A DNA stretch of 64,000 bases from Knoellia remsis (GCF_003002895.1 NZ_PVTI01000003.1:1-64000); one strand, 5' to 3'; positions 56,301-64,000 are shown, numbered from the stretch's first letter. The notes: a model not told the origin generated them from the letters alone. A program made the numbers and translations.

Positions 56301-56786
56301 TCAGGCCTCGAACCGCTCAAAAAACCAGCCTGCTTGATCTGGGACGATAGAGGCGAGTTCCTCCGACACGTCGAGATCGTGCTCAGCGGCGAGTTCGCCG
56401 ATATGCACCCCCACCAGGCCACGGAGCCTGCCGAGCGCTACCGAGAGCGGATCTGTGCCGTACGGGCTGCGATGCCTGTCCCACTGCTGTTCCGAAGGAC
56501 CCACTTCGTCGACGAAGTCTCTGAAGTGCCGTTGAATCGCCTGCAGGCGCTGGGCCATGGTCGAGCTGCCCTCGGGATTGTCCATCAACTCACCGAGCTT
56601 CTGGCGCGCGATGTTGGCGGACTGCACGCAGTGTTCCTCGATCTCGAGGGAGAAGTCCCTCCAAAGCATCCGACGGTCGCCGAGCATGTTGAGCACTCGA
56701 CGGGCTATTTCGCGGTCATCGTCCTTCCGCTCCCACTGGGCGCCCGCAGGCCCAGCTGTCACGCCCGTAAGCCGGTACCGAACCAT
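56301..56786 (-). CDS. Cargo protein of unknown function (DUF6650-like)
   Basis: The 161-residue helical protein resembles DUF6650-type proteins (KDDDREIARRVLNMLGDRRML, then HCVQSANIARQKLGELM). ATG 56786 has GGAGG eight bases upstream and is preferred over ATG 56801. It sits at the right end of the element on the opposite strand to the rest. Function is unknown. Confidence 0.65.
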   Translation of the reverse strand: MVRYRLTGVTAGPAGAQWERKDDDREIARRVLNMLGDRRMLWRDFSLEIEEHCVQSANIARQKLGELMDNPEGSSTMAQRLQAIQRHFRDFVDEVGPSEQQWDRHRSPYGTDPLSVALGRLRGLVGVHIGELAAEHDLDVSEELASIVPDQAGWFFERFEA

Positions 56787-56898
56787 CCCTAGTCCCTCCA
56801 TGTCGGGGGCGCCGCCCCCTGCGTGCTAGCTCTGGCGGCGAGGGCGGCGCCTTCTCCGACTGCCCTAAGCGGGCTCCCCGCACTGTACGTGTATCGCA

Positions 56899-57273
56899 TC
56901 AGGCAACGACGAGTCCGACACGACCTTGACAAGTGCAGAGAACGTCACTCGTGAGCAGCGTCGTGGTCAGCTCGGCGACGCCGCCGCGCGCGACGAAGAC
57001 GCGCGTCGGCTCGTTGATCCAGATCTCCTCGATCGTCGGGTCGTCGAAGTACTGCTGCAGCGGCCCGAAGCCGGCGACGGTGTCCCACACGGACTTCTCG
57101 GCGAGCGCGAGGTCGTCGAGGACCGGCATACCCCCGTGCATGGAGCGCTGGTCGTAGTCGGCGACGGCGTCGCGCACGAGCCGCTGCACCTCGCGCGGCT
57201 CGCGCGTGGGGTCGAGACCGGAGCGACGAATGAGCTCGCGGACCTCGGCCTCGACGGTGCGCACAGCGTCCAC
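56899..57273 (-). pseudogene. tadA 5' part, cut by the inserted element
   Basis: The frame encodes the N-terminal domain of TadA (DYDQRSMHGGMPVLDDLALA, GFGPLQQYFDDPTIEEIWIN). It runs into the element after ELTTTLLTS and stops at 56899 with foreign residues. GTG 57273 has GGAGGG about 11 bases upstream. Without the rest it has no ATPase site. Upstream, 57274-57571 holds no gene and probably contains the tad promoter. Confidence 0.9.
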
Positions 57274-57571
57274 TGCAGGAATCCCCCTCCGGCGCGCGCC
57301 TCCACGGCGTGTGTGCGCACCCTGTCGACCAGTTTTCAGATCCGTATGCCGTGGTGCAGCAGCACTGTAGGCGGGATCGCTGATGTCGCTGAAGAGTTTT
57401 CCACAGTCCTTGACGAAGTTTTTAACCGAGGGTAGGGACCGGATCAACACGATGGCGACGCCGGCGATCCGGAGCGCACCGTGACCAGCCGACGTGCGGA
57501 CGGCTCGGAGTCCGACAACACCACGACACAGGTGGACAAAGATTCCCTTGTCGGCCAGTCATCGCGCATCT

Positions 57572-57587
57572 CGTGGTCTAGTCCATT
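57572..57587 (+). promoter_or_regulatory. DasR-like (dre) operator
   Basis: The 16-mer CGTGGTCTAGTCCATT fits the dre consensus around TGGTCTAGACCA with one central mismatch. DasR and related GntR regulators repress amino-sugar genes and are released by glucosamine-6-phosphate-type effectors. The site lies about 170 bp before the glycosidase operon. Confidence 0.68.
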
Positions 57588-57675
57588 ACCGTCCGAAGGC
57601 ACCACGACCAGCGTCGTGGTGGGCACCGGACCTCGCGCCGCCCGCGGCCGTGGAGACTGCAACGGAGGAGTCGAC

Positions 57676-57705
57676 ATGCACACCCTGATCGGCACACACC
57701 CTTGA
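57676..57705 (+). CDS. Possible 9-residue leader peptide
   Basis: ATG CAC ACC begins a nine-codon frame (MHTLIGTHP) that ends with TGA. GGAGGAG lies five bases upstream, the best ribosome site in the region. The frame stops 49 bp before the GH3 gene, whose own GTG lacks a good site. It may be a leader peptide, or a vestige of a lost gene. Confidence 0.4.
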   Translation: MHTLIGTHP

Positions 57706-57754
57706 TCGGCGCCAGCGGGCGGAAGGACGAGCCGGCCACGCGGCTGGTCACCTC

Positions 57755-59218
57755 GTGACGGACGTCGCACGCGCCGACGCGGCCCTGCGTCGCGATGCGC
57801 TCGGTTCGCTCATCGTCGGCCTGCCTGGCCACGAGGCCACCGATGAACTGCGCCGGGCGGTCGGCGACGGGCTCGGTGGCGTCGTCCTGTTCACCCGCAA
57901 CGTCCGTGACGCCGACCAGCTCACCGGGCTCGTCGCGTCACTGCGAAGTGAGCGGCCGGACCTCCTCGTCGCCATCGACCACGAGGGCGGGGAGTTCAGC
58001 CACCTGTCGGCCGTGAACCCGTGGCCCCTCGCCGCGCCGCGCACCCTCGGCGACCTCGACGACATCGCGCTGACCCGCGACAGCGCCCGCGACGCCGCGG
58101 CCATGCTCGACTCCTTCGGTATCGACGTCATGCTCGCCCCGTCGGCCGACGTCAACAGCAACCCCGGCAACCCGATCATCTCGACCCGCGCCTTCGGGAC
58201 GACGGTCGAGCGGGTGAGCCGTCATGCCGTCGCGTTCGTCGAGGGAGTCCACGACGCGGGGATCGCCGCCTGCGCCAAGCACTTCCCCGGTCACGGCGAC
58301 GTCTCCGTCGACTCGCACGTCGACCTCCCCCGTGTCGACCGCACCGCTGCCGAGGTGTCGACCCTCGAGCTGGAGCCGTTCCGTGCCGTCATCGACGCGG
58401 GGGTCGACGTCATCATGACGGCGCACATCGTCTTCTCCACCTTCGACGACGCGCCGGCGACCCTGTCGCACCGCATTCTCACGGGCGTGCTGCGTGACGA
58501 GCTCGGATACGAGGGAGTCCTCACCACCGACGCCCTCGAGATGGGTGCGATCACGCGGCGGATGACCATCGCCGACGCGACGGTGCGCTGCCTGCGGGCG
58601 GGCGCCGACCTCGCCATGATCGCGGTCGGCGACGCCGACGCCCCCGGCACCGCAGCCCGGCTCGTGGACGCCGTCCGCGCCGGAGACCTCTCTCGCGAGC
58701 GGCTCGCCGAGGCGTCAGAGCGTGTTCGCCGCCTCGCCCGCACTCTCGCCGACCGGCCCCGAGGTGGTGGGCTCGACGGAGCTCCGGCGCGAGAGGTCGC
58801 CGCCCGTGTCGTGGCCGCCAGCGATGTCCCCGCGATGGGCCGCGACACCTTCGTCGTCGACCTCGCACAGCCCCTGCACCCGGCGTGGTACCCGTACTTC
58901 GATGGCCTCCCCGCACTCTTCGGCACCGATGGCGTCGTCGTGCGCGAGGACGACCCCGACGCGATCGCGGCAGCCCGCCGCCGGGCCGCGGACCGGCCTC
59001 TCGTCGTCGCCGTCCAGGACGCCGTGCGCACCCCCTGGATGCTGCGCAGCCTCGACGAGCTCACGCGGAACCGCGACGGCGGCGTGCTCGTCCTCGTCAC
59101 CGGCATCCCCGAAGACCGCGACGTCCTCCCCGCCCACCTGCCGGTCGTCGTCACCGGCGGCCGGAACGTCCTGGCGCTCAAGGGTTTTGCCGAGATCATC
59201 ACGAGGCGACAGCAATGA
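57755..59218 (+). CDS. GH3 beta-N-acetylhexosaminidase (NagZ-like)
   Basis: The 487-residue protein has the GH3 NagZ signature KHFPGHGDVSVDSHVDLP (about 174-191), with the Asp-His dyad loop in this segment, and the nucleophile Asp in TTDALEMGAI. These enzymes release N-acetylglucosamine from the non-reducing end of glycans or muropeptides. There is no signal peptide, so it acts in the cytoplasm. The C-terminal 160 residues form an extra domain seen in many actinobacterial NagZ-like enzymes. Its stop overlaps the GH5 gene start, and the operon is preceded by a DasR-like site. Confidence 0.92.
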   Translation: MTDVARADAALRRDALGSLIVGLPGHEATDELRRAVGDGLGGVVLFTRNVRDADQLTGLVASLRSERPDLLVAIDHEGGEFSHLSAVNPWPLAAPRTLGDLDDIALTRDSARDAAAMLDSFGIDVMLAPSADVNSNPGNPIISTRAFGTTVERVSRHAVAFVEGVHDAGIAACAKHFPGHGDVSVDSHVDLPRVDRTAAEVSTLELEPFRAVIDAGVDVIMTAHIVFSTFDDAPATLSHRILTGVLRDELGYEGVLTTDALEMGAITRRMTIADATVRCLRAGADLAMIAVGDADAPGTAARLVDAVRAGDLSRERLAEASERVRRLARTLADRPRGGGLDGAPAREVAARVVAASDVPAMGRDTFVVDLAQPLHPAWYPYFDGLPALFGTDGVVVREDDPDAIAAARRRAADRPLVVAVQDAVRTPWMLRSLDELTRNRDGGVLVLVTGIPEDRDVLPAHLPVVVTGGRNVLALKGFAEIITRRQQ

Positions 59219-60432
59219 GGTTCGGGGCCAACTACACCCCGCGACGCAACTGGTTCCACCACTGGCTCGACTTCGACGTGCAGGAGCAGCGCGAGGACTT
59301 CGAGGTTCTCGCGGGTCTCGGGCTGGACCATGTCCGCGTCTTCTGTATCTGGCCCGTCTTCCAGCCCAACCGCGGCCTGGTCAACCGGCGGGCGCTCACC
59401 GATCTCACCACCCTCGTCGATGCCGCCGGCGAGGCCGGGCTCGACGTCACCGTCGACGTCGTCCAGGGTCACCTCAGCGGCTTCGACTTCTACCCCTCGT
59501 GGACCGACACCCACCGGTTCCGCAACATCTTCGCCGACGCCGGGGCGGTGCAGGCCCAGGCCGAGCTCGTCGGGACCGTCGCCGGGCACCTGCGGGACCA
59601 CCCGGCATACCTCGGCGTCTCGCTCGGCAACGAGCCCAACAACCTGCTCTTCCGCGACCCCGCGACGGCCGAGCAGGTCGACACGTGGAACCGCACGCTC
59701 ATGGAGGCGGCCCACGAGGCCGACCCCGACCACGAGCACCACGCCTCGGCCTACGACGCCGTCTGGTACGACGAGGGGCACCCGTTCACGCCGCAGCAGC
59801 TCACGACCGTCGGCGCCCGCACTGTGATCCACCCGTGGGTGTTCTCCGGCGGGATCGGTGCGCGCTACGGCGGGCTGAGCCTGCAGGCAACCCGCACCGC
59901 GGCGTATGTCGCCGAGCTCGCCCGCGCATGGTCGCCCGACCCGCGGCGGGGAGTGTGGGTCCAGGAGGTCGGCGCGCCCGAGGGGTCGGTCTCGGCCGAG
60001 CAGGCACCGGACTTCGCCGAGCGGACGGTGCGCGCCCTCGCCGCCGGACCGGACGACATCTGGGGCGTGACATGGTGGTGCAGCCACGACGTGAGCCGCG
60101 CGCTGCTCGACTTCCCCGAGCTCGAGTACACCCTCGGTCTCTGTGACAGCGACGGTGAGCCCAAGCTGCTCGCCCGGCGCCTCCAGGAGGTCTTCGCCGC
60201 GCTCGCCGACGAGCCCGCCACGCCGGCACCGCGTGGCCCGGCGCTCGTCCTCGACGTCGACGACGAGCCGCGCCGCGCGAGCGCCCCCGGCGGACGCCTC
60301 TTCGACGCCTGGATGGCCCGCGCGGCGGACGGCGAGCTGGCACCCATCGTGACGAGCGAGCGCGCCGACGACACGGCATACCTGATGGCTCGTGGCATCA
60401 CCGACACCGCCGACATCGCGCGAGGAGACTGA
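59215..60432 (+). CDS. GH5 beta-mannosidase-like glycosidase (GH5_18 type)
   Basis: The 405-residue cytoplasmic protein starts MRFGANYTPRRNWFHHWLD and has HVRVFCIWPVFQPN. The acid/base Glu is in SLGNEPNN and the nucleophile Glu is probably in WVQEVGAPEG. This start pattern matches GH5_18 enzymes of bifidobacteria that cut mannose from Man-beta-1,4-GlcNAc. The ATG overlaps the GH3 stop (ATGA). The subfamily call is from memory of family sequences and needs a search. Confidence 0.82.
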   Translation: MRFGANYTPRRNWFHHWLDFDVQEQREDFEVLAGLGLDHVRVFCIWPVFQPNRGLVNRRALTDLTTLVDAAGEAGLDVTVDVVQGHLSGFDFYPSWTDTHRFRNIFADAGAVQAQAELVGTVAGHLRDHPAYLGVSLGNEPNNLLFRDPATAEQVDTWNRTLMEAAHEADPDHEHHASAYDAVWYDEGHPFTPQQLTTVGARTVIHPWVFSGGIGARYGGLSLQATRTAAYVAELARAWSPDPRRGVWVQEVGAPEGSVSAEQAPDFAERTVRALAAGPDDIWGVTWWCSHDVSRALLDFPELEYTLGLCDSDGEPKLLARRLQEVFAALADEPATPAPRGPALVLDVDDEPRRASAPGGRLFDAWMARAADGELAPIVTSERADDTAYLMARGITDTADIARGD

Positions 60433-60435
60433 CCC

Positions 60436-61710
60436 GTGGCCATGCAGCCCTGGTTCGAGCAGGCCAAGCTCGGCATCTTCATCCACTACGGCATCTATGC
60501 CGTCGACGGTGTCGCCGAGTCGTGGTCGTTCTTCAACGGCGAGGTGAGCCACGAGGACTACCTGGCGCAGCTCGACGGCTTCACCGCGGCGAGCTTCGAC
60601 GCCGACGCGTGGGCCGCCCTCTTCGCCGCCTCGGGTGCCCGCTATGCCGTCCTCACGGCGAAGCACCACGACGGCGTCGCGCTCTACGACACCGCGCAGA
60701 ACGCCCTGTCCACGGTCAGGGCGACTCCGGCCCGGCGGGACATCGTCGCCGAGTACGTCGACGCGCTGCGCGCCCACGACCTCAAGGTCGGCATCTACTT
60801 CAGCCACCTCGACTGGACCCACCCCGACTACGCCAGTGTCCGCCCCGCGTCTATGTCCGACGACGAGCGCGGCAACCCCTTCGCCGTGCCGGCCGCGGGC
60901 GAAGAGGACCCGGCCGCGTGGGAGCGGTTCCTCACCTTCCACCGGGCCCAGCTCACCGAGATCCTCGAGCGCTTCCTCCCCGACCTGCTGTGGTTCGACG
61001 GCGACTGGGAGCGCGACCCGGAGCAGTGGCGGATGGACGAGGTGCGCGACCTCATCCACGCGATCACCCCCGATGCCGTCATCAACGGCCGGATGAGCGG
61101 CGGCTTCGGCGACTACGCGACACCCGAGCAGGGGGTGCCGATCGAGCCTCCGCACGGACCGTGGGAGCTGTGCCTCACGATGAACGACTCGTGGGGCCAC
61201 CAGGGCCGCGACACGAACTACAAGTCCGTGCGCCAGCTCGTGCGCATCTTCGCCGAGACGATCGGCGGCGGCGGAAACCTGCTGCTCGACGTCGGCCCGC
61301 GCGAGGACGGCTCGATCCCGGAGGAGCAGGTCGAGCGGCTCACCGCGCTCGGCGACTGGATCGGCCGGCACGACACCGCGATCCACGGCACCGTCCGCGG
61401 GCTGCCACCGGGCCACGTCTACGGACCGTCGACGATCTCGGCCGACGGGACGCGGCTCTTCCTCTTCTGCTTCGACCGCCCGCGTGAGTTCGTCGTCGTC
61501 CGCGGGCTGCGCACCGAGGTCGTGGGCGCGCGGCTGCTCGGCGCGCAGCCGCGGGAGCTGCGGCGCGAGCGCGTCGGCGGGCTCGGCGACGTGCCCGGCT
61601 GGGAGTACATCCACGTGCCCGACGACGTCGAGCTCGACCCGGTGTGCACCGTCATCGAGCTCACGCTCGCGGGTCCGCCCGACATCTACCGGGAACACAC
61701 CCGCGACTGA
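60436..61710 (+). CDS. GH29 alpha-L-fucosidase
   Basis: The 424-residue protein has the GH29 start WFEQAKLGIFIHYGIYAV, the AKHHDGVALYD motif, and the nucleophile Asp probably in LLWFDGDWERD. GGGGNLLLDVGPREDG follows. There is no signal peptide. It removes alpha-linked fucose, here probably from core-fucosylated GlcNAc. The GTG start lies 3 bp after the GH5 stop, completing a three-gene glycosidase operon. Confidence 0.94.
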   Translation: MAMQPWFEQAKLGIFIHYGIYAVDGVAESWSFFNGEVSHEDYLAQLDGFTAASFDADAWAALFAASGARYAVLTAKHHDGVALYDTAQNALSTVRATPARRDIVAEYVDALRAHDLKVGIYFSHLDWTHPDYASVRPASMSDDERGNPFAVPAAGEEDPAAWERFLTFHRAQLTEILERFLPDLLWFDGDWERDPEQWRMDEVRDLIHAITPDAVINGRMSGGFGDYATPEQGVPIEPPHGPWELCLTMNDSWGHQGRDTNYKSVRQLVRIFAETIGGGGNLLLDVGPREDGSIPEEQVERLTALGDWIGRHDTAIHGTVRGLPPGHVYGPSTISADGTRLFLFCFDRPREFVVVRGLRTEVVGARLLGAQPRELRRERVGGLGDVPGWEYIHVPDDVELDPVCTVIELTLAGPPDIYREHTRD

Positions 61711-61729
61711 CGTTGGATTCCTCGACCGT

Positions 61730-61760
61730 ATGCCGTCCGCGCGCCTCGCGCGGACGGCAT
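61730..61760 (+). terminator. Hairpin after the fucosidase gene
   Basis: A 14-bp perfect stem (ATGCCGTCCGCGCG, loop CCT, complement) starts 20 bp after the stop. A second copy of the right arm at 61800-61815 (GCGCGGACGGCATAC) could form an alternative, longer hairpin. Confidence 0.82.
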
Positions 61761-61899
61761 CGCCTCGCGCGAACGGCACACGAGCGCGCGGTAACGCCTC
61801 GCGCGGACGGCATACGTGCATGTGGTCCGTGCGACCCACACCACACCTACTCGGGGTCGGAAGGGGGTTGCCGCGACACCATGTTGCGGTTATGTTTGG

Positions 61900-61916
61900 T
61901 GCAACACGATGTTGCA
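61900..61916. promoter_or_regulatory. Palindromic operator before the AurF-like gene
   Basis: TGCAACACGATGTTGCA is a perfect 7-bp inverted repeat with a CGA spacer. A half-site (ATGTTGC) lies about 20 bp upstream, near 61881. It is TetR-operator-like and sits 36 bp before the start codon, so it probably controls this gene. Confidence 0.7.
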
Positions 61917-61952
61917 CTCTCCTCCAGACCACCTGAGAAAGGCGCGACCGCC

Positions 61953-62996
61953 ATGAGCACGGCACACATCGAGAAGACCGCGACAGCCGCCGGGACGACC
62001 GCCCCCCTCACCACCGACGGTGAGCTCGACCTCGTCGCCCTGCGCGAGCTGGACTTCGAGAAGCGGCTCCAGGTCCTGTCCGAGGCCTCGGTCGAGCAGC
62101 ACTTCGACGCGTTCGTCGACATCGCGTGGGACGACCCCGACTTCGCCATCGACCCGAAGGACCCGCGCTGGGTCCTGCCCAAGGTCGACCAGCTCGGCCA
62201 GACGCAGTGGTACCAGTCGCTGCCGCTCGAGGAGCAGATCCGGGTCGGCCTCTACCGCCAAGCCAACGTCGTCAAGGTGGGCCTGCACTTCGAGCAGGTG
62301 CTCGTGGCCGGGCTCATGCAGTTCGCCATGACGCTGCCGAACCGGCGCCCGGAGTTCCGCTACTCGACGCACGAGGCGACCGAGGAGTGCCACCACACCC
62401 AGATGTTCCAGGAGTTCGTCAACCGCTCCGGCCAGGACGTCTCCGGCGCTCCGCGCTGGTTCCGCGCCGTCGGGCCCGTGCTGCCGTTCTTCGCGAGCCG
62501 CTACCCGATCATGTTCTTCATCGGTGTCCTCGCCGGCGAGGAGCCGATCGACCACGTGCAGAAGGCGATCCTGCGCACCGGCGAGGACCTGCACCCGCTG
62601 CTCAAGCGGATCATGCAGATCCACATCGCCGAGGAGGCCCGCCACATCGGCTTCGCCCACCAGTACGTCGAGCACAACGCGCCGCGCCTCGGTCGCCGCG
62701 ACCGGATGGTCGTCTCGGTGCTCACGCCCATCGTCATGCGTGCCCTCTGCGACGTCATCATGAAGCCCAGCCCGCAGGTCCAGAAGGCTCTCGGCATCCC
62801 CGACGAGGTCATGGAGGAGGTCTGGTGGAAGGGCAGCGACTCCCAGAAGATGCTGCGCGACATCTTCGGTGACGTCCGGATGCTCGCCGAGAAGGCCGAC
62901 CTCATGAACCCGGTCTCGCGCCGGGTGTGGCGCCGCATGGGCATCGCCGGCCGCGCCTCGCGCTTCCGCAGCCAGCCGGCCACGGCGGCGAGCTGA
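61953..62996 (+). CDS. AurF-like diiron oxygenase
   Basis: The 347-residue protein matches the AurF-type diiron family. Visible metal-ligand helices include HFEQVLV, HEATEECHHTQMF and IHIAEEARHIGFAH, which give the EExxH-type Glu and His ligands. AurF oxidises an arylamine to a nitro group; many homologues act on other substrates, so the substrate here is unknown. ATG 61953 has GAGAAAGG upstream. The next gene encodes a ferredoxin-reductase fusion that could supply electrons. Confidence 0.87.
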   Translation: MSTAHIEKTATAAGTTAPLTTDGELDLVALRELDFEKRLQVLSEASVEQHFDAFVDIAWDDPDFAIDPKDPRWVLPKVDQLGQTQWYQSLPLEEQIRVGLYRQANVVKVGLHFEQVLVAGLMQFAMTLPNRRPEFRYSTHEATEECHHTQMFQEFVNRSGQDVSGAPRWFRAVGPVLPFFASRYPIMFFIGVLAGEEPIDHVQKAILRTGEDLHPLLKRIMQIHIAEEARHIGFAHQYVEHNAPRLGRRDRMVVSVLTPIVMRALCDVIMKPSPQVQKALGIPDEVMEEVWWKGSDSQKMLRDIFGDVRMLAEKADLMNPVSRRVWRRMGIAGRASRFRSQPATAAS

Positions 62997-63075
62997 CAGG
63001 CATACGCGCCGGACGGCATACGCCCCGATCTGCCTCTCCCCCAACGGAACTCGACACCGAAGACCCAGGTGCCCC

Positions 63076-64000
63076 ATGCCCTATGTCGTCACGCAACCGT
63101 GCTGCGCCGATGCCTCGTGCGTCGCCGCGTGCCCGGTCAACTGCATCCACCCTGCCCCCGGTGAGCCCGGCTTCGGGCAGGCCGAGATGCTTTTCATCGA
63201 CGCCAAGACCTGCGTCGGGTGCGGCGCCTGCGTCACCGCCTGCCCCGTCGGCGCGATCGTCCCGGAGAACGCCCTCGACCCGAGCCAGTTCGCGTTCAAG
63301 GACCTCGCTGCGGAGTACTACGCCGACCAGCCGCACGACGACCGGTGGCCGCTCGCGATCATCGAGAGCCAGCGCCGGATCGCGCGGCCCGGGCCTTTCC
63401 GGGTTGCCGTCGTGGGCGCGGGTCCGGCCGGTCTCTACACCGCCGACGAGCTGCTCGCCCACCCCGAGGTGGAGCAGGTCGACGTCATCGAGCGGCTCGA
63501 CGTGCCGCACGGCCTCGCCCGCCACGGCGTCGCTGCGGACCACGGCTCGACGCGTCAGGTGACGCGCCTGTTCGAGTCGATCGAGTCCGAGCCGCGCTTC
63601 CAGTACGTCCTCGGTGTCGACGTCGGCACCGATGTCACTCTCGCGCAGCTGCGTTCGCGCTACGACGCGGTCGTGTATGCCGTGGGCGCGTCGTCCGACC
63701 GCAGCCTCGACATCGAGGGTGAGGAGCTGCGTGGTTCGCTCGGCGCGGCGGAGGTCGTCGGCTGGGCCAACAGCCACCCCGAGCGCGCCGGGCTCGACGT
63801 GCCGCTCGACCACGAGCGCGCCGTCGTCATCGGCAACGGCAACGTCGCGCTCGACGTCGCGCGGCTGCTCACGCGGGACACCGAGACCGTCCTCGCCGCC
63901 ACCGACATCAACCGCGACGCCCTCGCGCAGCTGCGGGCGTCGTCGGTGCGTGAGGTCGTCGTGCTCGGTCGCCGCGGGCCGAACGAGGCCGCGTTCTCCA
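63076..64000 (+). CDS. Ferredoxin/ferredoxin-NADP reductase fusion, partial (FprB-like)
   Basis: The frame is open from ATG 63076 to the window edge (308 residues seen). The N-terminal ferredoxin domain has Cys at about 9/10, 15, 19 and 23 and a second set CVGCGACVTACPVG at 46-59. The reductase domain follows with the FAD motif VVGAGPAGLYTA (about 113-124) and a NADP-binding VVIGNGNVALDVARLL (about 253). The whole enzyme is usually about 550 residues, so roughly 240 lie beyond the window. It transfers electrons between NADPH and ferredoxin-type carriers. Confidence 0.93.
   Translation, partial: MPYVVTQPCCADASCVAACPVNCIHPAPGEPGFGQAEMLFIDAKTCVGCGACVTACPVGAIVPENALDPSQFAFKDLAAEYYADQPHDDRWPLAIIESQRRIARPGPFRVAVVGAGPAGLYTADELLAHPEVEQVDVIERLDVPHGLARHGVAADHGSTRQVTRLFESIESEPRFQYVLGVDVGTDVTLAQLRSRYDAVVYAVGASSDRSLDIEGEELRGSLGAAEVVGWANSHPERAGLDVPLDHERAVVIGNGNVALDVARLLTRDTETVLAATDINRDALAQLRASSVREVVVLGRRGPNEAAFS

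Larger units (their letters stand above)
50152..56949. mobile_element. 6.8-kb Tn554-like integrative element inside tadA
   Basis: The element interrupts tadA between the codons for LLTS and EVRD. A TCACT core is present at both junctions (50152-50156 and 56945-56949). Beyond the cores, 18-bp imperfect inverted repeats share GTT, CTGCACT and GT in register. The content is two overlapping tyrosine recombinase genes, an IF2N/HTH protein, a small membrane protein and two cargo genes. The pair of large recombinases resembles TnpA/TnpB of Tn554-type elements. The native GGCATAC motif is absent inside. Confidence 0.88.

Noticed and set aside
58291-61965. 1224-residue open frame on the minus strand
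   Set aside because: It is the antisense shadow of the GH3-GH5-GH29 operon, with Asp/Val/Arg-rich content typical of such shadows in GC-rich DNA.

Overview
The window is 64 kb of high-GC DNA from an actinobacterium. Gene content and GTG starts, a tmRNA tag ending in ALAA, ftsE-ftsX followed by an M23 peptidase and smpB, an actinobacterial Tad pilus locus and a small ESX-like type VII locus all suggest a Micrococcales member close to Intrasporangiaceae. That placement is inferred from family resemblance, not from a search.

Layout. Positions 1-850 hold a seven-copy palindromic repeat array that runs into the 3' end of a vanZ-like gene. Positions 844-5850 hold malic enzyme, a secreted lytic transglycosylase and pstB on the minus strand, divergent from a secreted PstS-like protein across a PHO-box-like site. 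From 6159 to about 13590 lies an acquired defence-type island. It begins with broken genes, then carries a SMODS nucleotidyltransferase plus SLATT two-gene system, a PD-(D/E)XK-like nuclease, a HEPN-motif protein and a PIN protein, with a composite palindromic repeat around the last three. Positions 13591-31000 are mostly housekeeping: SIMPL, PAP2, tmRNA, a QorB/HxlR pair, a phospholipase-like secreted protein, pyruvate carboxylase, CsbD, a PfpI/DJ-1 protein, DUF2207, smpB, an M23 peptidase, ftsX and ftsE.

Positions 29967-44698 form a reduced type VII secretion locus. It has EccC, EccD, a MinD-like ATPase and a 100-residue EccB-like stub. It also has WXG100-type proteins, a 758-residue polymorphic nuclease toxin, a two-domain immunity candidate and a second YezG-like immunity protein. 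Full EccB, EccE and a mycosin are not seen. prfB follows, and then a Tad pilus locus (tadA, tadB, tadC, a Flp-like pilin and three TadE/G-like proteins).

The tadA gene is split by a 6.8 kb element (about 50152-56949) carrying two overlapping tyrosine recombinase genes, an IF2N/HTH protein, a small membrane protein, a perfect 20-bp hairpin and two cargo genes. Its imperfect terminal inverted repeats and the clean split of tadA define the insertion to within a few bases. The window ends with a GH3-GH5-GH29 operon behind a DasR-like operator, which together fit breakdown of N-glycan core oligosaccharides. After it come an AurF-like diiron oxygenase behind a palindromic operator and a partial ferredoxin/ferredoxin-NADP reductase fusion.

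Two genome-wide signals stand out. The heptamer GGCATAC (or GTATGCC), often within GCGGACGGCATAC, recurs dozens of times in native DNA but I see none in the two acquired segments. Several families of palindromic intergenic repeats also occur. Most long open frames not listed here are antisense shadows of these GC-rich genes.
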